From contig JAPPFD010000025.1 of the NCBI GenBank assembly GCA_028823995.1, positions 25,165 to 89,164 of the forward strand: 64,000 nt of DNA. The letters run 5' to 3'. Source of the stretch: a bacterium (GTDB lineage Bacteria; Actinomycetota; Acidimicrobiia; Spongiisociales; ZC4RG35). This document shows positions 1 through 8,695 of this stretch, one piece after another. A model generated the notes under the pieces. That model was not told the DNA's origin. It saw only the letters and a program-made list of their open reading frames with translations, and ran no database searches. Every line of letters begins with the position of its first letter. Positions within the stretch are counted from its first letter, which is position 1. The translations under genes and the position numbers were made by a program.

Positions 1-135
1 CAGAATGGCTTGGCCCGCCGCGTAGTCGACGCCGCCGCTCGGTCGCTCGATCAGGGTCACGTCGGCGCCGAGGTCGGCCAGGACCATGCCTGCGAACGGG
101 CCCGGTCCCAGCCCGGCCAACTCGACGACCGCCAC
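1..135 (-). CDS. CoA-transferase family III (CaiB/BaiF, AMACR-like), 5' part only
   Basis: Only the first ~45 codons are inside the window; the rest lies off the left edge. The reading frame gives [19 protein letters not shown] followed by [14 protein letters not shown], which is the N-terminal signature of alpha-methylacyl-CoA racemase-type family III CoA transferases. These act on the CoA carboxylate of branched fatty acyl, bile-acid or carnitine-type substrates; which one cannot be told here. The first usable start is GTG at 135. Upstream the frame still reads GPLAG, usually found right after the initiator Met in this family, but no ATG/GTG/TTG occurs before an in-frame stop, so the true start is uncertain. 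A family call is safe, a substrate is not. Confidence 0.72.
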   Translation of the reverse strand, partial: MAVVELAGLGPGPFAGMVLADLGADVTLIERPSGGVDYAAGQAIL

Positions 136-196
136 TCCCGCCAGGGGTCCCCGATCGCGGGAGGCGGGAGATAGGTCCGGCTGTCCGATGGTGGCC

Positions 197-1297
197 CTAC
201 TTCTCGGGGTGGTGGTTTTCTTCCAGTTCCACCACCAGTTCGTGCCGGTGGCGGGAAGTGGAGATCAAAGATTGCACGATGGCGGCCACCGGCAGGGCCA
301 GCACCGCCCCCAACGCCCCCAGAAGGGATCCGCCGGCGACCACCGCTCCCACCGAGACCGCCGGATGGATGGCCATGGTGCGGGAGGTGACCCGGGGAGA
401 GATCACCAGGTTCTCGACCTGCTGGTAGGCGACGATGAACAGCAGCACCCACAGCGCGGTGATCGGGTTCTCCAAGAGTGCGATCAGCACGGGCAGCGCT
501 CCCCCGATGTAGGTTCCGATCACCGGTATGAACTGCGACAGCACTCCCACCCAGATTCCCAGCGCCACCGGATAGGGCACCGATAGGAAGGCAAGCACCG
601 TGGCTGTGATCACAGCCGACACCACCGCCAGGATCAGCCGCGAATAGACATACCCTCCGGTCTTCTCTATCGACACCTCCCAGATCCTCAGCAGCAGGCG
701 CTGGCGCTGGGCCGGGAATAGCGACAGCACCAGGCGCAGCATCTTGGGCGCCTCGGCCACCATGTAGAAGGCAAAGAGCAGGATCGTCACCCCTTGGAAG
801 ACCACGGTCGCCAGGGTGCTTCCCACCGCCAGCACTCCCCCGGCGACCTGTCCCCCGTATTTCTGGAGGAGCGATCCCAGGTCCTCCAGTTGAGCGCGGA
901 TCTGGACGTCCAGGAGGTCGACGTCGATGAACCTTTCCAGCCAACCCTCTATGGTGGACAGGTAGTCGGGCAGGTTGACCGCGATGGCGGCGGTCTGGTT
1001 GATGAAGAGCGGCAGCAGGGTGGCCAGGAACAGGAGGATCAGCGAGAAGGCCGCCAGGAAGACCACCGCGGTCGCCCAGCGGCGGTTCCATCTCCTCCTC
1101 TCCAGCCAGTCCACCGCGGGGCCGAGCGCCACCGCCAGGAAGAGGGCGATGAAAACCATCAGCAGCAGGGTGGCCAACTGCACGATCACCCAGACCACCG
1201 CCGCCACTCCCAGCAGGGTCGCGCAGGCGGTGATCAGCCAACGATTGAGCCAGGGAGGAGGCTTGTCAGAGTGCGGGGACCGACCTTCCAGCGGCAC
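197..1297 (-). CDS. AI-2E family (PerM/YhhT-type) membrane permease
   Basis: A 366-residue polytopic protein. A hydrophobic hairpin at about residues 18-60 is followed by a long amphipathic region (about 100-170), then the family's conserved C-terminal half with [20 protein letters not shown] and a [30 protein letters not shown] segment. Family members form large oligomeric membrane proteins linked to autoinducer-2 export or Na+/H+ exchange; the substrate here is unknown. The C-terminal tail is short and charged. The start is an ATG at 1297, and the gene lies downstream of the rhodanese gene on the same strand, separated by a perfect hairpin, so it is probably a separate unit. A second, diverged family member occurs at 39957-41207. 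Confidence 0.85.
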   Translation of the reverse strand: MPLEGRSPHSDKPPPWLNRWLITACATLLGVAAVVWVIVQLATLLLMVFIALFLAVALGPAVDWLERRRWNRRWATAVVFLAAFSLILLFLATLLPLFINQTAAIAVNLPDYLSTIEGWLERFIDVDLLDVQIRAQLEDLGSLLQKYGGQVAGGVLAVGSTLATVVFQGVTILLFAFYMVAEAPKMLRLVLSLFPAQRQRLLLRIWEVSIEKTGGYVYSRLILAVVSAVITATVLAFLSVPYPVALGIWVGVLSQFIPVIGTYIGGALPVLIALLENPITALWVLLFIVAYQQVENLVISPRVTSRTMAIHPAVSVGAVVAGGSLLGALGAVLALPVAAIVQSLISTSRHRHELVVELEENHHPEK

Positions 1298-1319
1298 GGC
1301 CTCCCAGTCTAGGTGTAGA

Positions 1320-1351
1320 GATCGACCGGGAGGATGACCTCCCGGTCGATC
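1320..1351 (-). terminator. Perfect 14-bp stem-loop after the rhodanese gene
   Basis: GATCGACCGGGAGG, a four-base loop (ATGA), then the exact reverse complement. It starts about 20 bases beyond the rhodanese stop codon and lies upstream of the AI-2E permease gene. No clear T-run follows on the minus strand, so it resembles the U-less hairpins common in high-GC actinobacteria rather than a textbook intrinsic terminator. Confidence 0.6.
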
Positions 1352-1372
1352 GTCAAGAGGTGTCGGGCCCTT

Positions 1373-2248
1373 TCAGGGCTTTTCGATGGGTACGCCCACC
1401 GTGTTGCCGTACTCGGTCCAGGACCCGTCGTAGTTGCGGACGTTCTCGAATCCCAGGAGATGGGTGAGGACGAACCAGGTGTGGCTGGACCTCTCCCCGA
1501 TCCGGCAGTAGGTGATCACATCGTCGCCCGACGACAAGCCGATCTCGCTCTCGTAGATGGCTCTCAGTTCATCGGCGTCCTTGAAGGTGCCATCGTCGTT
1601 GGCGGCCCGCTTCCAGGGCACGTTGTTGGCCGCCGGGATGTGCCCGCCCCGGGTGGCTCCCTCGTTCGGGTACCCGGGCATGTGGAGACGCTCGCCGCGG
1701 AACTCCTCGGGAGAGCGGACGTCGACCAACGGGTTTCCGGCCTTGGAGTGATCGAGAACCAAGGGGAGGAAGGCGCGGATCTGGGAGTCGTCCCGGTCGA
1801 CCGCCGGGTAGTCGACAGCGGCCCGCTGGGTGGGGGCGGTGGTGAGCGCACGGCCTTCTTCCTCCCACTTCATGCGCCCGCCGTCCAGGATCCGCACGTC
1901 GCGATGACCGAACAGCGAGACCACCCACAGCGCGTAGGTCGCCCACCAGTTGAAGTTGTCCCCGTAGAAGACCAGGGTGGAGTCGGGGGAGATCCCCTTG
2001 CTTCCCATCACCGAGGAAAAGCCGTCGCTCCCCAGGTAGTCCCTGATCAACGGGTGGTTGAGGTCGAGGTGCCAGTCGAGGTTCACCGCTCCCGGGATGT
2101 GTCCGGTGTCGTAGAGGAGGGGATCCTCGTTCGACTCCACCGGTATGACGCTCGCATCGTCCAGATGCTCGGCCAGCCACTCGGTGGTGACCAGCATTCC
2201 GGGATGGGCGTAGGCGGAAAACTTGGGGTTGGGTGCGGTGTCAGACAT
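1373..2248 (-). CDS. sseA: Thiosulfate sulfurtransferase (tandem rhodanese, SseA/CysA-like)
   Basis: A 291-residue protein with two rhodanese domains. The N-terminal non-catalytic domain runs to about residue 140 ([27 protein letters not shown]) and the catalytic domain carries the active-site loop [15 protein letters not shown], where the Cys accepts the sulfane sulfur. It transfers sulfur from thiosulfate or 3-mercaptopyruvate to a thiol acceptor in the cytoplasm. The length is standard and the ATG at 2248 is well placed. The gene is divergent from sufE across about 120 bases; an sseA-sufE neighbourhood is known in mycobacteria, which supports a role in sulfur trafficking to Fe-S cluster assembly. 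Confidence 0.9.
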   Translation of the reverse strand: MSDTAPNPKFSAYAHPGMLVTTEWLAEHLDDASVIPVESNEDPLLYDTGHIPGAVNLDWHLDLNHPLIRDYLGSDGFSSVMGSKGISPDSTLVFYGDNFNWWATYALWVVSLFGHRDVRILDGGRMKWEEEGRALTTAPTQRAAVDYPAVDRDDSQIRAFLPLVLDHSKAGNPLVDVRSPEEFRGERLHMPGYPNEGATRGGHIPAANNVPWKRAANDDGTFKDADELRAIYESEIGLSSGDDVITYCRIGERSSHTWFVLTHLLGFENVRNYDGSWTEYGNTVGVPIEKP

Positions 2249-2350
2249 GCTCTTTTCTCCGGGTAGGGGGTGCAGGGAAAGATAGGGTCGGTCTTGCTAC
2301 TTAGGCTTTAACCCTACGGGTACTGTGAGTATTCCCGTCCCGGGCGGTGT

Positions 2351-2356
2351 TATGAT
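2351..2356 (+). promoter_or_regulatory. Extended -10 box for sufE
   Basis: TGT-TATGAT reads as an extended -10 element. The sufE ATG at 2367 begins ten bases after the hexamer, implying a 5' leader of only a few bases. No convincing -35 box or Shine-Dalgarno sequence is visible. This favours 2367 over the in-frame ATG at 2352, which overlaps the box. Confidence 0.45.
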
Positions 2357-2366
2357 TCCTCGGATC

Positions 2367-2807
2367 ATGGCCCTTCCCGCCCGCCTGGAGCGGACGCTCA
2401 CCCTGCTGAAGAACACTCCCCGGTCGATACGCGGGCATGCGCTGCTGGACTTCTCCCGCACGCTTCCGCCTCTCCCGGCGGAGTACCACGGTGAGATGAA
2501 GGACCAGTTGGAGCGAGTGGTCGAGTGTCAAACCCCCTTTTTCCTGGCCACCCGCCTGGAGGACGACCAGACGGTGAGGATCTTCTTCGACGCGCCTCCC
2601 CAGTCTCCCACCATCCGCGGGTACGCCGGGTTACTGGCCGTGGGACTGGACGGCGAATCCGCCCAGGCGGTGCTGGATCTGCCCGAGGACTTCTATTACG
2701 GCGTGGGCCTGGAGGAAGTGGTCTCGCCGCTCCGCCTGCGGGGAATGGGTGCGATCGTGGCCACGTTGAAGAACCAGGTCAGAAGACATCTGGAGCAGGC
2801 TGCCTGA
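2367..2807 (+). CDS. sufE: SufE-like cysteine desulfuration protein
   Basis: A 146-residue SufE family protein. SufE takes persulfide sulfur from a cysteine desulfurase and passes it to the SufBCD scaffold. The conserved Cys lies in VECQTPFFLATRLEDDQTVR (the family's 'VxGCxSxVW' position), followed by IFFDAPPQSPTIRGYAGLLA and LGLEEVVSPLRLRGMGAIVA, both typical SufE core segments. In-frame starts also exist at 2325 (GTG) and 2352 (ATG); 2367 is preferred because an extended -10 box sits just upstream. Divergent from the rhodanese gene, with which it probably cooperates. Mobilising sulfur without a suf operon nearby implies that the scaffold genes lie elsewhere. Confidence 0.88.
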   Translation: MALPARLERTLTLLKNTPRSIRGHALLDFSRTLPPLPAEYHGEMKDQLERVVECQTPFFLATRLEDDQTVRIFFDAPPQSPTIRGYAGLLAVGLDGESAQAVLDLPEDFYYGVGLEEVVSPLRLRGMGAIVATLKNQVRRHLEQAA

Positions 2808-2828
2808 AACTCGATCGGTGCTGAGATC

Positions 2829-3332
2829 GTGTCCGGCCGACTAGACCCCTGGGACCGTGCAATCTATAAGGCCCTGCAGGAAGGCGGTGCTGGGTCGGGG
2901 ACGCTGGATTTGGAGGGGCTGTCGGCGGCGTCGGGGCTCCCCGTCACTGTCCTGGAGGCGCTGGAGAGGCTGGGAATCCTCATCCCCGAGAGCGTCTCCC
3001 CCACCAGGCTGTACAGCAGCGAGGACGCCACCGCACTGCGGGCCGGCAAGTTGCTCCTGGAAAGCGGAGTGCCTCTCGACGAGTTGATGGCGCTGGCCAC
3101 CCAGATGGACGAGGCCATGCGTCCCGTGGCGGAGCGGACGGTGGAGGTGTTCGTACGGTTCGTGCGAGATTCGGTGGAGTTCACCGCCGGGTCCGATCAC
3201 GAGGCTGCAGAACAGCTGGTCGAGGCTTACCAGACCATGATGAGCGCGGCCGGCGAGCTGGTGGCGGGGCACTTTCGGCGGATGCTTCTGCAGACCGCCC
3301 GGGCCGCGTTGGAGAAACCAACCGTCCTGTGA
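2829..3332 (+). CDS. MerR-like helix-turn-helix regulator
   Basis: A 167-residue protein with GTG start at 2829. The N-terminal third has a winged-helix pattern reminiscent of MerR proteins: an HTH segment (LEGLSAASGLPVTVLEALE), a turn (RLGILIPES) and a wing with RLYSSEDATALRAGKLLLES, then GVPLDELMALA, as in MerR effector-domain starts. The C-terminal ~90 residues are helical, without the Cys residues of metal sensors. It could control the downstream menF, whose start overlaps its stop by four bases (GTGA), but no operator was found. The weak match to canonical MerR signatures means that the exact family is tentative. Confidence 0.65.
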   Translation: MSGRLDPWDRAIYKALQEGGAGSGTLDLEGLSAASGLPVTVLEALERLGILIPESVSPTRLYSSEDATALRAGKLLLESGVPLDELMALATQMDEAMRPVAERTVEVFVRFVRDSVEFTAGSDHEAAEQLVEAYQTMMSAAGELVAGHFRRMLLQTARAALEKPTVL

Positions 3333-4552
3333 GTCGCCTGGTTCGCTCTGTTCCCGTAGAAGCCAGCGAACTTCCGACCGAGCGGCTCGGCTCCCCGTCC
3401 TTCGCCTGGATGATCGGGGACTTCTCCCTGGAGGGCTACGGCGAGGCCTGGCGCTTCGATCCGGGCGTGGGGGAAGGACGCTTTCTCAAGGCCCGGAACG
3501 CGTGGCGGGACTGGCTGGCCGGAACGGAGGTCGACGACCGGGTGTCAGAGTTGGGGAGCGGGCCGGTGGGATTCGCCTCCTTCACCTTCGATCCGGAGGC
3601 GTCGGGTTCGGTGGTGGCGGTCCCGGCGGTGGTGGTGGGTCGCAGCGCAGGCCGCTCCTGGGTCACCACGGTAGGAGATACCCGGTTCCCGCGGTATGCC
3701 ACAGGGTCCGCACCCCGAGCCGGGACGCCCGACCGGCCCCGTTACGTGGGTGCATCCCATCCGGACTGGGAGTGGATGGAGTCTGTGGCCGGGGCGCTGC
3801 GGCTGATCGAGGCGGGCCGCCTGCAGAAGGTGGTGCTGGCCCGGGACGTCGAGGTGTGGAGCAAGTCCCCCTTCGGGGTGCGCCGGCTCCTCCGGAGGCT
3901 GCATCGTTCCTTCCCGGAGTGCTTCACCTTCCTGGTGGACGGCCTGGTGGGCGCCAGTCCCGAACTCCTGCTGAGACAGTCGGGCAGAGAGGTCGAGTCG
4001 GTCGCTCTGGCCGGCACCGCTCCGCGCCACCCCGACCCCGCTCGTGACGAACAACTGGCTCTCCGTCTCCTTGAATCGGAGAAGGACCTCCGGGAGCACG
4101 AACTCACTGCCCGGTCGGTGGAGGGATCTCTCGGGGAGGTTTGCGCGCGGCTGGACCGAAACACCGAGCCGACCCTCCGGGAACTGGTCAATCTGCGTCA
4201 TCTCTCCACTCGCTTCACGGGCCTGTTGGCTGAAGGGCTGTCGAGCTTGGAAGTGGTGCACCGCCTCCATCCCACCGCGGCGGTGGGCGGGGCGCCGCGC
4301 CGGGACGCCATGGAGGCCATCGCCGGGCTGGAGAGGATCGACCGGGGACGATATGCCGGTCCGGTGGGGTGGTTCGACGCGGCCGGCGACGGGGAGTGGG
4401 CCATCGCCCTCCGTTGCGCTCAACTCAACGAGACGGGGGCTCGGCTCTACGCGGGGGCCGGAATCGTGGCCGGGTCACTACCGGAAGAGGAACTGGCCGA
4501 GACGCGCCTCAAGCTCCGGACGATGACAAACGCCCTTGATCTCCGCGCCTAG
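3329..4552 (+). CDS. menF: Isochorismate synthase (menaquinone branch)
   Basis: A 407-residue chorismate-utilising enzyme that isomerises chorismate to isochorismate, the first step of the classical menaquinone pathway. The catalytic C-terminal domain shows KVVLARDVEV, FTFLVDGLVGASPELLL, VESVALAGTAPR, the DLREHELTARSVEGSL helix and the Mg2+-site region HPTAAVGGAPRRDAMEAIA, ending with LYAGAGIVAGSLPEEELAET. The N-terminal ~110 residues are variable, as usual. GTG start overlaps the MerR-like gene. It could formally be an EntC-type enzyme, but convergent menD and menC directly downstream argue for menaquinone. Confidence 0.92.
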   Translation: MSRLVRSVPVEASELPTERLGSPSFAWMIGDFSLEGYGEAWRFDPGVGEGRFLKARNAWRDWLAGTEVDDRVSELGSGPVGFASFTFDPEASGSVVAVPAVVVGRSAGRSWVTTVGDTRFPRYATGSAPRAGTPDRPRYVGASHPDWEWMESVAGALRLIEAGRLQKVVLARDVEVWSKSPFGVRRLLRRLHRSFPECFTFLVDGLVGASPELLLRQSGREVESVALAGTAPRHPDPARDEQLALRLLESEKDLREHELTARSVEGSLGEVCARLDRNTEPTLRELVNLRHLSTRFTGLLAEGLSSLEVVHRLHPTAAVGGAPRRDAMEAIAGLERIDRGRYAGPVGWFDAAGDGEWAIALRCAQLNETGARLYAGAGIVAGSLPEEELAETRLKLRTMTNALDLRA

Positions 4553-4559
4553 CCTGCAT

Positions 4560-4577
4560 CTGTCCGGGTGCGGACAG
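4560..4577. terminator. Hairpin between convergent menF and menD
   Basis: CTGTCCG-GGTG-CGGACAG, a perfect 7-bp stem with a four-base loop, sits in the 36-base gap between the two stop codons. It is placed to serve both strands, though neither side has a T-run. Confidence 0.45.
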
Positions 4578-4588
4578 AGGAGGCCCTT

Positions 4589-6310
4589 CTAGCCGAGGAC
4601 TGACGTGAGGCGGCGGGCGGTCTCCTGTGCGATGCGCCGGTGGAGGCGTTCGGTTTCCTGGCGGTGGGTGCGCACCTCCACCAGCCAGACGCCGCCTTCC
4701 GCCAATCCGGACTCCACCGCCGGGGCCAGTTCCGAGGCTCGCTCGATGCGACGGTACCCGAGTTCGTGGAACGCGGCCAGGGCTCCGAAGTCCCGCCCGT
4801 GGGGAGTTCCGAACAGCTTCTCGAAGTGCGGATGCCGCACATGGGGCAGGAGGTTGAAGATCCCGCCCCCGTCGTTGTTGACCACTACCAGCACGCATGA
4901 CGGACGCTCGTCCACCAGGAAACCGTTGGAATCGTGAAGAACCGCCAGGTCTCCGCTGAGACAGGCCACCCGGTCCGGCCGGGCCCAGGCCGCTCCCAGA
5001 GCAGTGGACACCAGCCCGTCGATACCGGATGCTCCCCGATTACCGATCACTCTGGCGGGTGTGGTGTGGGCGAACATCTCCACCTCCCTGATCGGCAGGG
5101 AGGATCCCACCACCAGGGTGTCGAGCGACAATGCGGCGAGGTCGCGTGCTGCCCGGGGCTCGGAGGGAAGATCGTCGCGGTCCAGGATGTCATCGATCAC
5201 CGGCCGGCATGCGGCTTCGGCCTCCCGCCACATCCCCAGCCACTCGGGGTCTCCGCTCCCCTTGCCCACCCGTTCCAGAAGGGCTCGGGCGACAGCCTGG
5301 GCCGAGCCCGTCGTCATGTGCATGACCGCCCGGTCCGGATCGGCCCAATGTCCGGGAGCGCCTGCCACCACCTGGGTGATGGACGGGTCTGAGAGCAGAG
5401 CCGCCAGACTGGGACTGAGCCCGGTCTTGCCGAAGCAAAGCGCCACATCGGGCTTCAGGACCGCCGGGAAGCCTGCGAGGAAGTGGTGATAGGAGGAGAT
5501 CGCCGGCGGGCGCCGGGCGCCGGACAGCGCCTCCGCCACCAGGGGCCACCCCAGTTGCTCGGCCAGTCGGGCGAATGTTCCAGAACCCTCCGCGCCTTCC
5601 CCTACCACGACCACCCCTCGCCGCGCCTGTTGGACCTCGTCTGCGAAGGAGAGGTCTGCTTCCGGAGCTCGTCGAGCAGCGATCCAAGGTCTCCCGTCCG
5701 AACGCCCCTCGGTGGCCGAGCCGAAGGGTTCTGCTCTCGAACGCCCGTCATCGGAGACCGGGGCGGTGGGCTCTCTAAAGCTCAGGTTGAGATGTACTGG
5801 CCCCGGACGGCCTCCCCACCCCCGGGCCTCGGCCACCGCCCGGGCTGTCGACGCCCTCCAATAGGCGTTCGACTCCGGACGGTCCTCGGCCGGCCCCGCC
5901 TCCCAGAACCACCTGACCGACTCTCCGAACAGCTTCAACTGGTCGATGGTCTGGTTGGCGCCGGTCTCCCGGAGTTCGGGAGGACGGTCGGCGGTGAGCA
6001 GGATGAGAGGAACACCGGAGGCGTCGGCTTCCACCACTCCGGGAAAGAGGTTGGCCACCGCGGTGCCCGAGGTGGTGATAACCGCGGCCGGGATTCCGCT
6101 CGCCCGGGAGGCGCCCATCGCGAAGTACGCCGCCGAGCGTTCATCGATGAGGACCGCCACCTCGGCCCCGGGATGCTCCTGCGCAGCCCTGGCCAGAGCG
6201 GCCGACCGGGACCCCGGAGACACCGCGAAGCGGGTCACCCCTCCCCTGACCAGTTCATCCACCACAACTTCAGCCAGAGCCACTGAAGGGTTGGGGTGGG
6301 ACGGCTTCAT
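4589..6310 (-). CDS. menD: SEPHCHC synthase MenD
   Basis: A 573-residue thiamine-diphosphate enzyme that joins isochorismate and 2-oxoglutarate to give 2-succinyl-5-enolpyruvyl-6-hydroxy-3-cyclohexene-1-carboxylate. The N-terminal PYR domain shows VSPGSRSAALARAA, the catalytic-Glu region VLIDERSAAYFAMG and TTSGTAVANLFPGVVEA. The C-terminal PP domain has VIGNRGASGIDGLVSTALGAA, the LSGDLAVLHDSNG cofactor motif and VVVNNDGGGIFNLLP. An upstream in-frame ATG at 6385 would add 25 low-quality residues, so the ATG at 6310 (KPSHPNPSVALAEVVVDELV) is used. It overlaps the menC stop (ATGA), so the two are translationally coupled. Confidence 0.95.
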   Translation of the reverse strand: MKPSHPNPSVALAEVVVDELVRGGVTRFAVSPGSRSAALARAAQEHPGAEVAVLIDERSAAYFAMGASRASGIPAAVITTSGTAVANLFPGVVEADASGVPLILLTADRPPELRETGANQTIDQLKLFGESVRWFWEAGPAEDRPESNAYWRASTARAVAEARGWGGRPGPVHLNLSFREPTAPVSDDGRSRAEPFGSATEGRSDGRPWIAARRAPEADLSFADEVQQARRGVVVVGEGAEGSGTFARLAEQLGWPLVAEALSGARRPPAISSYHHFLAGFPAVLKPDVALCFGKTGLSPSLAALLSDPSITQVVAGAPGHWADPDRAVMHMTTGSAQAVARALLERVGKGSGDPEWLGMWREAEAACRPVIDDILDRDDLPSEPRAARDLAALSLDTLVVGSSLPIREVEMFAHTTPARVIGNRGASGIDGLVSTALGAAWARPDRVACLSGDLAVLHDSNGFLVDERPSCVLVVVNNDGGGIFNLLPHVRHPHFEKLFGTPHGRDFGALAAFHELGYRRIERASELAPAVESGLAEGGVWLVEVRTHRQETERLHRRIAQETARRLTSVLG

Positions 6311-7299
6311 AGGTAACGCAGCAAGGCGGCGGACCTCTCGGTGCGGTCGATCATGAAAGAGGCTACATCGCCGGGGGGGCGCCATCTCTCCAACAACTCG
6401 GGTGCGGGCTCCGGGCGGCGAAGGTGTATCTCTCCCCCATCAGGGGCGAGCGGGCGGCGGACCACGTCTCCTGCCAGGAGCGAGGAGGTGGCCAGCCCGC
6501 AGGCATAGGGGAGTTCCGGCAGGGATGCGGCGGCGGCCAACCCGGCGGCGAGTCCCACCGAGGTCTCCAGCGCCGAGGAGGGGACCACCGCCAGTCCCGT
6601 CCGGGAAGCCCACTCCAGCATTCGGCGGACGCCTCCCATCGGCTGGACTTTCATCACCAGGATGTCGGCGGCTCCCGAGGATGCGATCTGTTCCGGTGAG
6701 GCGCCGGAGCGTATGGACTCGTCGGCTGCGATCGGCACACCGGTCCTCCGGCGCAACTCGGCGAGTTCGGAGAGGGTGGCGCAGGGCTGCTCGGCGTACT
6801 GGAGATCGAATTCCTCCAGGTGGCGGAGGCGCTCCTCGGCCTCGTCCACCTCCCAGGCGCCGTTGACGTCCACCCGCAGGGACCCCTCCTCCCCCAGGGC
6901 CTCTCTCACCGCGGCCACCCTGGACAGGTCATCGGAGAAGTCCTGTCCGGATTCGGCCACCTTCACCTTGGCGGTCTCGCATCCGGAGTCCCGCACCAGC
7001 GCTGCGGCCTGGGGGGCGGGGACGGGAGGGACGGTGACGTTCACGGGTATCCGGTCTCGCACCGGCGGCGGAAGGGGGTCGAGGGCCGACTCGAGGGCGG
7101 ATGCCAGCCAGCGGGCCGCCACCTGGTCGCCGTACTCCTCGAAGGGCGAGAACTCCCCCCACCCGGCCGGGCCCCGGAGGAGCACCGCCCGACGCTCGGT
7201 GAGTCGCCGGTAGCGAAGCCCCATCGGAATAGCCACCGCCCAGGCCTCCAGGCCGGCCAGGGGGCCGTCTGTGAACACTCGGTCCGGTGGAGGGGTCAT
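6307..7299 (-). CDS. menC: o-Succinylbenzoate synthase MenC
   Basis: A 330-residue enolase-superfamily enzyme that dehydrates SHCHC to o-succinylbenzoate. The barrel carries the KxK-type catalytic lysine pair (AKVKVAESG), the metal ligands in LRVDVNGAW, the YAEQPC strand and IAADESIRS, then the second lysine in DILVMKVQPMGG. The ATG at 7299 overlaps the cytochrome gene's TGA (ATGA), and its own stop overlaps menD. An alternative start further upstream would run through the cytochrome gene in another frame and was rejected. The length is standard for the actinobacterial type. Confidence 0.93.
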   Translation of the reverse strand: MTPPPDRVFTDGPLAGLEAWAVAIPMGLRYRRLTERRAVLLRGPAGWGEFSPFEEYGDQVAARWLASALESALDPLPPPVRDRIPVNVTVPPVPAPQAAALVRDSGCETAKVKVAESGQDFSDDLSRVAAVREALGEEGSLRVDVNGAWEVDEAEERLRHLEEFDLQYAEQPCATLSELAELRRRTGVPIAADESIRSGASPEQIASSGAADILVMKVQPMGGVRRMLEWASRTGLAVVPSSALETSVGLAAGLAAAASLPELPYACGLATSSLLAGDVVRRPLAPDGGEIHLRRPEPAPELLERWRPPGDVASFMIDRTERSAALLRYL

Positions 7300-7655
7300 G
7301 GTCCGGACTGGACGTCCCGGAGGAAGGTGATCAACCGGCTCACCTGATCGTCGCTCAAGTGATTGAAGGAAGGCATCGTTCCGATCCCGCGGCGGATGGA
7401 GGTGACCAGATAGGAATCGGGCAGGGTGGCGCTCGGGGAGCCCACCCCCAGGGGAGGCCCTACGTCTCCTTCCAGGCCGACCCCGTGGCAGGAGGAGCAC
7501 AACTCGCTGTACAACTCCGGTCCGGTGGCGGTCTCGGGGGGTGGGGAGGAGCAGGCCGCCACAACCCCGACGAAGAGCGCAAGGACGGCGATCCGGCGTC
7601 TCCGCGTCGTCGCCGCCCGGTCAGAAGAGGCTCTCGAGCCGCTCAATCGTCTCAC
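7296..7655 (-). CDS. Small lipoprotein cytochrome c (single heme)
   Basis: About 119 residues. A basic N-terminus (TTRRRR) is followed by IAVLALFVGVVAAC, a lipoprotein signal with Cys at the lipobox, then a class I cytochrome c domain with the heme motif CSSCH and a distal Met region in GIGTMPSFNHLSDDQVSRLI. It should be anchored on the outer face of the cytoplasmic membrane and carry electrons. The start is uncertain: GTG at 7655 and TTG at 7646 both lie inside the 3' end of manC, and no ATG is available. Its stop overlaps the menC ATG, linking a menaquinone enzyme to a quinol-chain electron carrier. Confidence 0.8.
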   Translation of the reverse strand: MRRLSGSRASSDRAATTRRRRIAVLALFVGVVAACSSPPPETATGPELYSELCSSCHGVGLEGDVGPPLGVGSPSATLPDSYLVTSIRRGIGTMPSFNHLSDDQVSRLITFLRDVQSGP

Positions 7656-8658
7656 CGGCCTTCTCCCACATCTCCCGGCTGGCGACCAGCACCCTTCCGT
7701 TGGCGACCGCCACCACCACATCCGAGACTCCTACCACGGCAGTCCTGGCTCCCTCCGAATGGACCTGCACCCCTTCGCTTGCCTCCACCGTTGCTGTTCC
7801 CCTCACCACATTCCCCAGGTCGTCTCGCCCCAGCGCCTCTCCCAGGGCCTCCCAAGACCCGATGTCCGACCACCCGGCGTCCATCCGGACCGCCAGGACC
7901 CGCTCGGCCCGCTCCCACAGCCCCTTGGCCACCGAGACCGACGGCGCCGCCTCGAAACGGTCCCCCAGCTCGATTGTTCCGTCCTCGGCGCGCACAGCGG
8001 TGGAGAACGCCTCGGCCACAGTCTCGGCCACCCCGGGGAGCAGGCGAGCGATCGCCTCTCGCAGGACTGCCGCCCGGGCGAGGAACATCCCGCCGTTCCA
8101 CAGGTAGTCGCCCGACTCCACCATCTGGCTGGCGGTCTCGACGCCAGGCTTCTCGGTGAACCGGCGGACCCGTTTCACCCCCGGGCCGGAGCCCACCTCC
8201 ATGTACCCCAGTCCGGGATGGGGGTGTGTGGGCGGGATTCCGAAGATGACCAACTCTCCCTGCTCCGCGGCGGAGACTCCCTCCCGAATGGCGGCTCGGA
8301 AGGCCTCGACGTCGGCGACCAAGTGATCGGTGGGAAGCCCCAACAGGAGATCCTCGGGACCGGCCCAGAGGGCGGCGGCCATCGCGGCCGGCGCGGTGTT
8401 CCGGCCCACCGGCTCGGTCAGCACCGCGGCGGGAGCACAGCCGATCTCCTCAAGATGCTCGATCAACCGGCGCCCCAGGGAGCGGCTGGTGACCATCACC
8501 GGAGCGGAGGCTTCCTCCATCCCCATCACCCGGCGGGCGGCGGCCTGAAGAAGGGATTCGTCGCCGGAGATCCGCAGGAGTTGTTTGGGGGACTCCGGGG
8601 TGGAGATCGGCCACAGACGGGAGCCGACCCCTCCGGAGAGGAGCACGGGGGTGATCAT
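7621..8658 (-). CDS. manC: Mannose-1-phosphate guanylyltransferase
   Basis: A 345-residue nucleotidyltransferase that makes GDP-mannose from mannose 1-phosphate and GTP. The N-terminal signature LLSGGVGSRLWPIS is followed by ESPKQLLRI, TEPVGRNTAPAA, the LPTDHLVADVEAF metal site, LGYMEVG and the RFTEKPG substrate motif. A C-terminal ~80 residues resemble a short left-handed helix tail (VVVAVANGRVLVA); the phosphomannose-isomerase domain of bifunctional enzymes is absent. The ATG at 8658 is the first in frame. It feeds cell-envelope mannosylation; no mannosyltransferase gene is adjacent. Confidence 0.9.
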   Translation of the reverse strand: MITPVLLSGGVGSRLWPISTPESPKQLLRISGDESLLQAAARRVMGMEEASAPVMVTSRSLGRRLIEHLEEIGCAPAAVLTEPVGRNTAPAAMAAALWAGPEDLLLGLPTDHLVADVEAFRAAIREGVSAAEQGELVIFGIPPTHPHPGLGYMEVGSGPGVKRVRRFTEKPGVETASQMVESGDYLWNGGMFLARAAVLREAIARLLPGVAETVAEAFSTAVRAEDGTIELGDRFEAAPSVSVAKGLWERAERVLAVRMDAGWSDIGSWEALGEALGRDDLGNVVRGTATVEASEGVQVHSEGARTAVVGVSDVVVAVANGRVLVASREMWEKAGETIERLESLF

Positions 8659-8695
8659 TGCCAGAGAGATTACCTGTGTGTCAGGTGATGGCTTA

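Noticed and set aside
57..1241. Long minus-strand open frame across the AI-2E permease gene.
   Set aside because: Gly/Arg/Pro-rich translation with no domain; the permease in the other minus frame explains the region.
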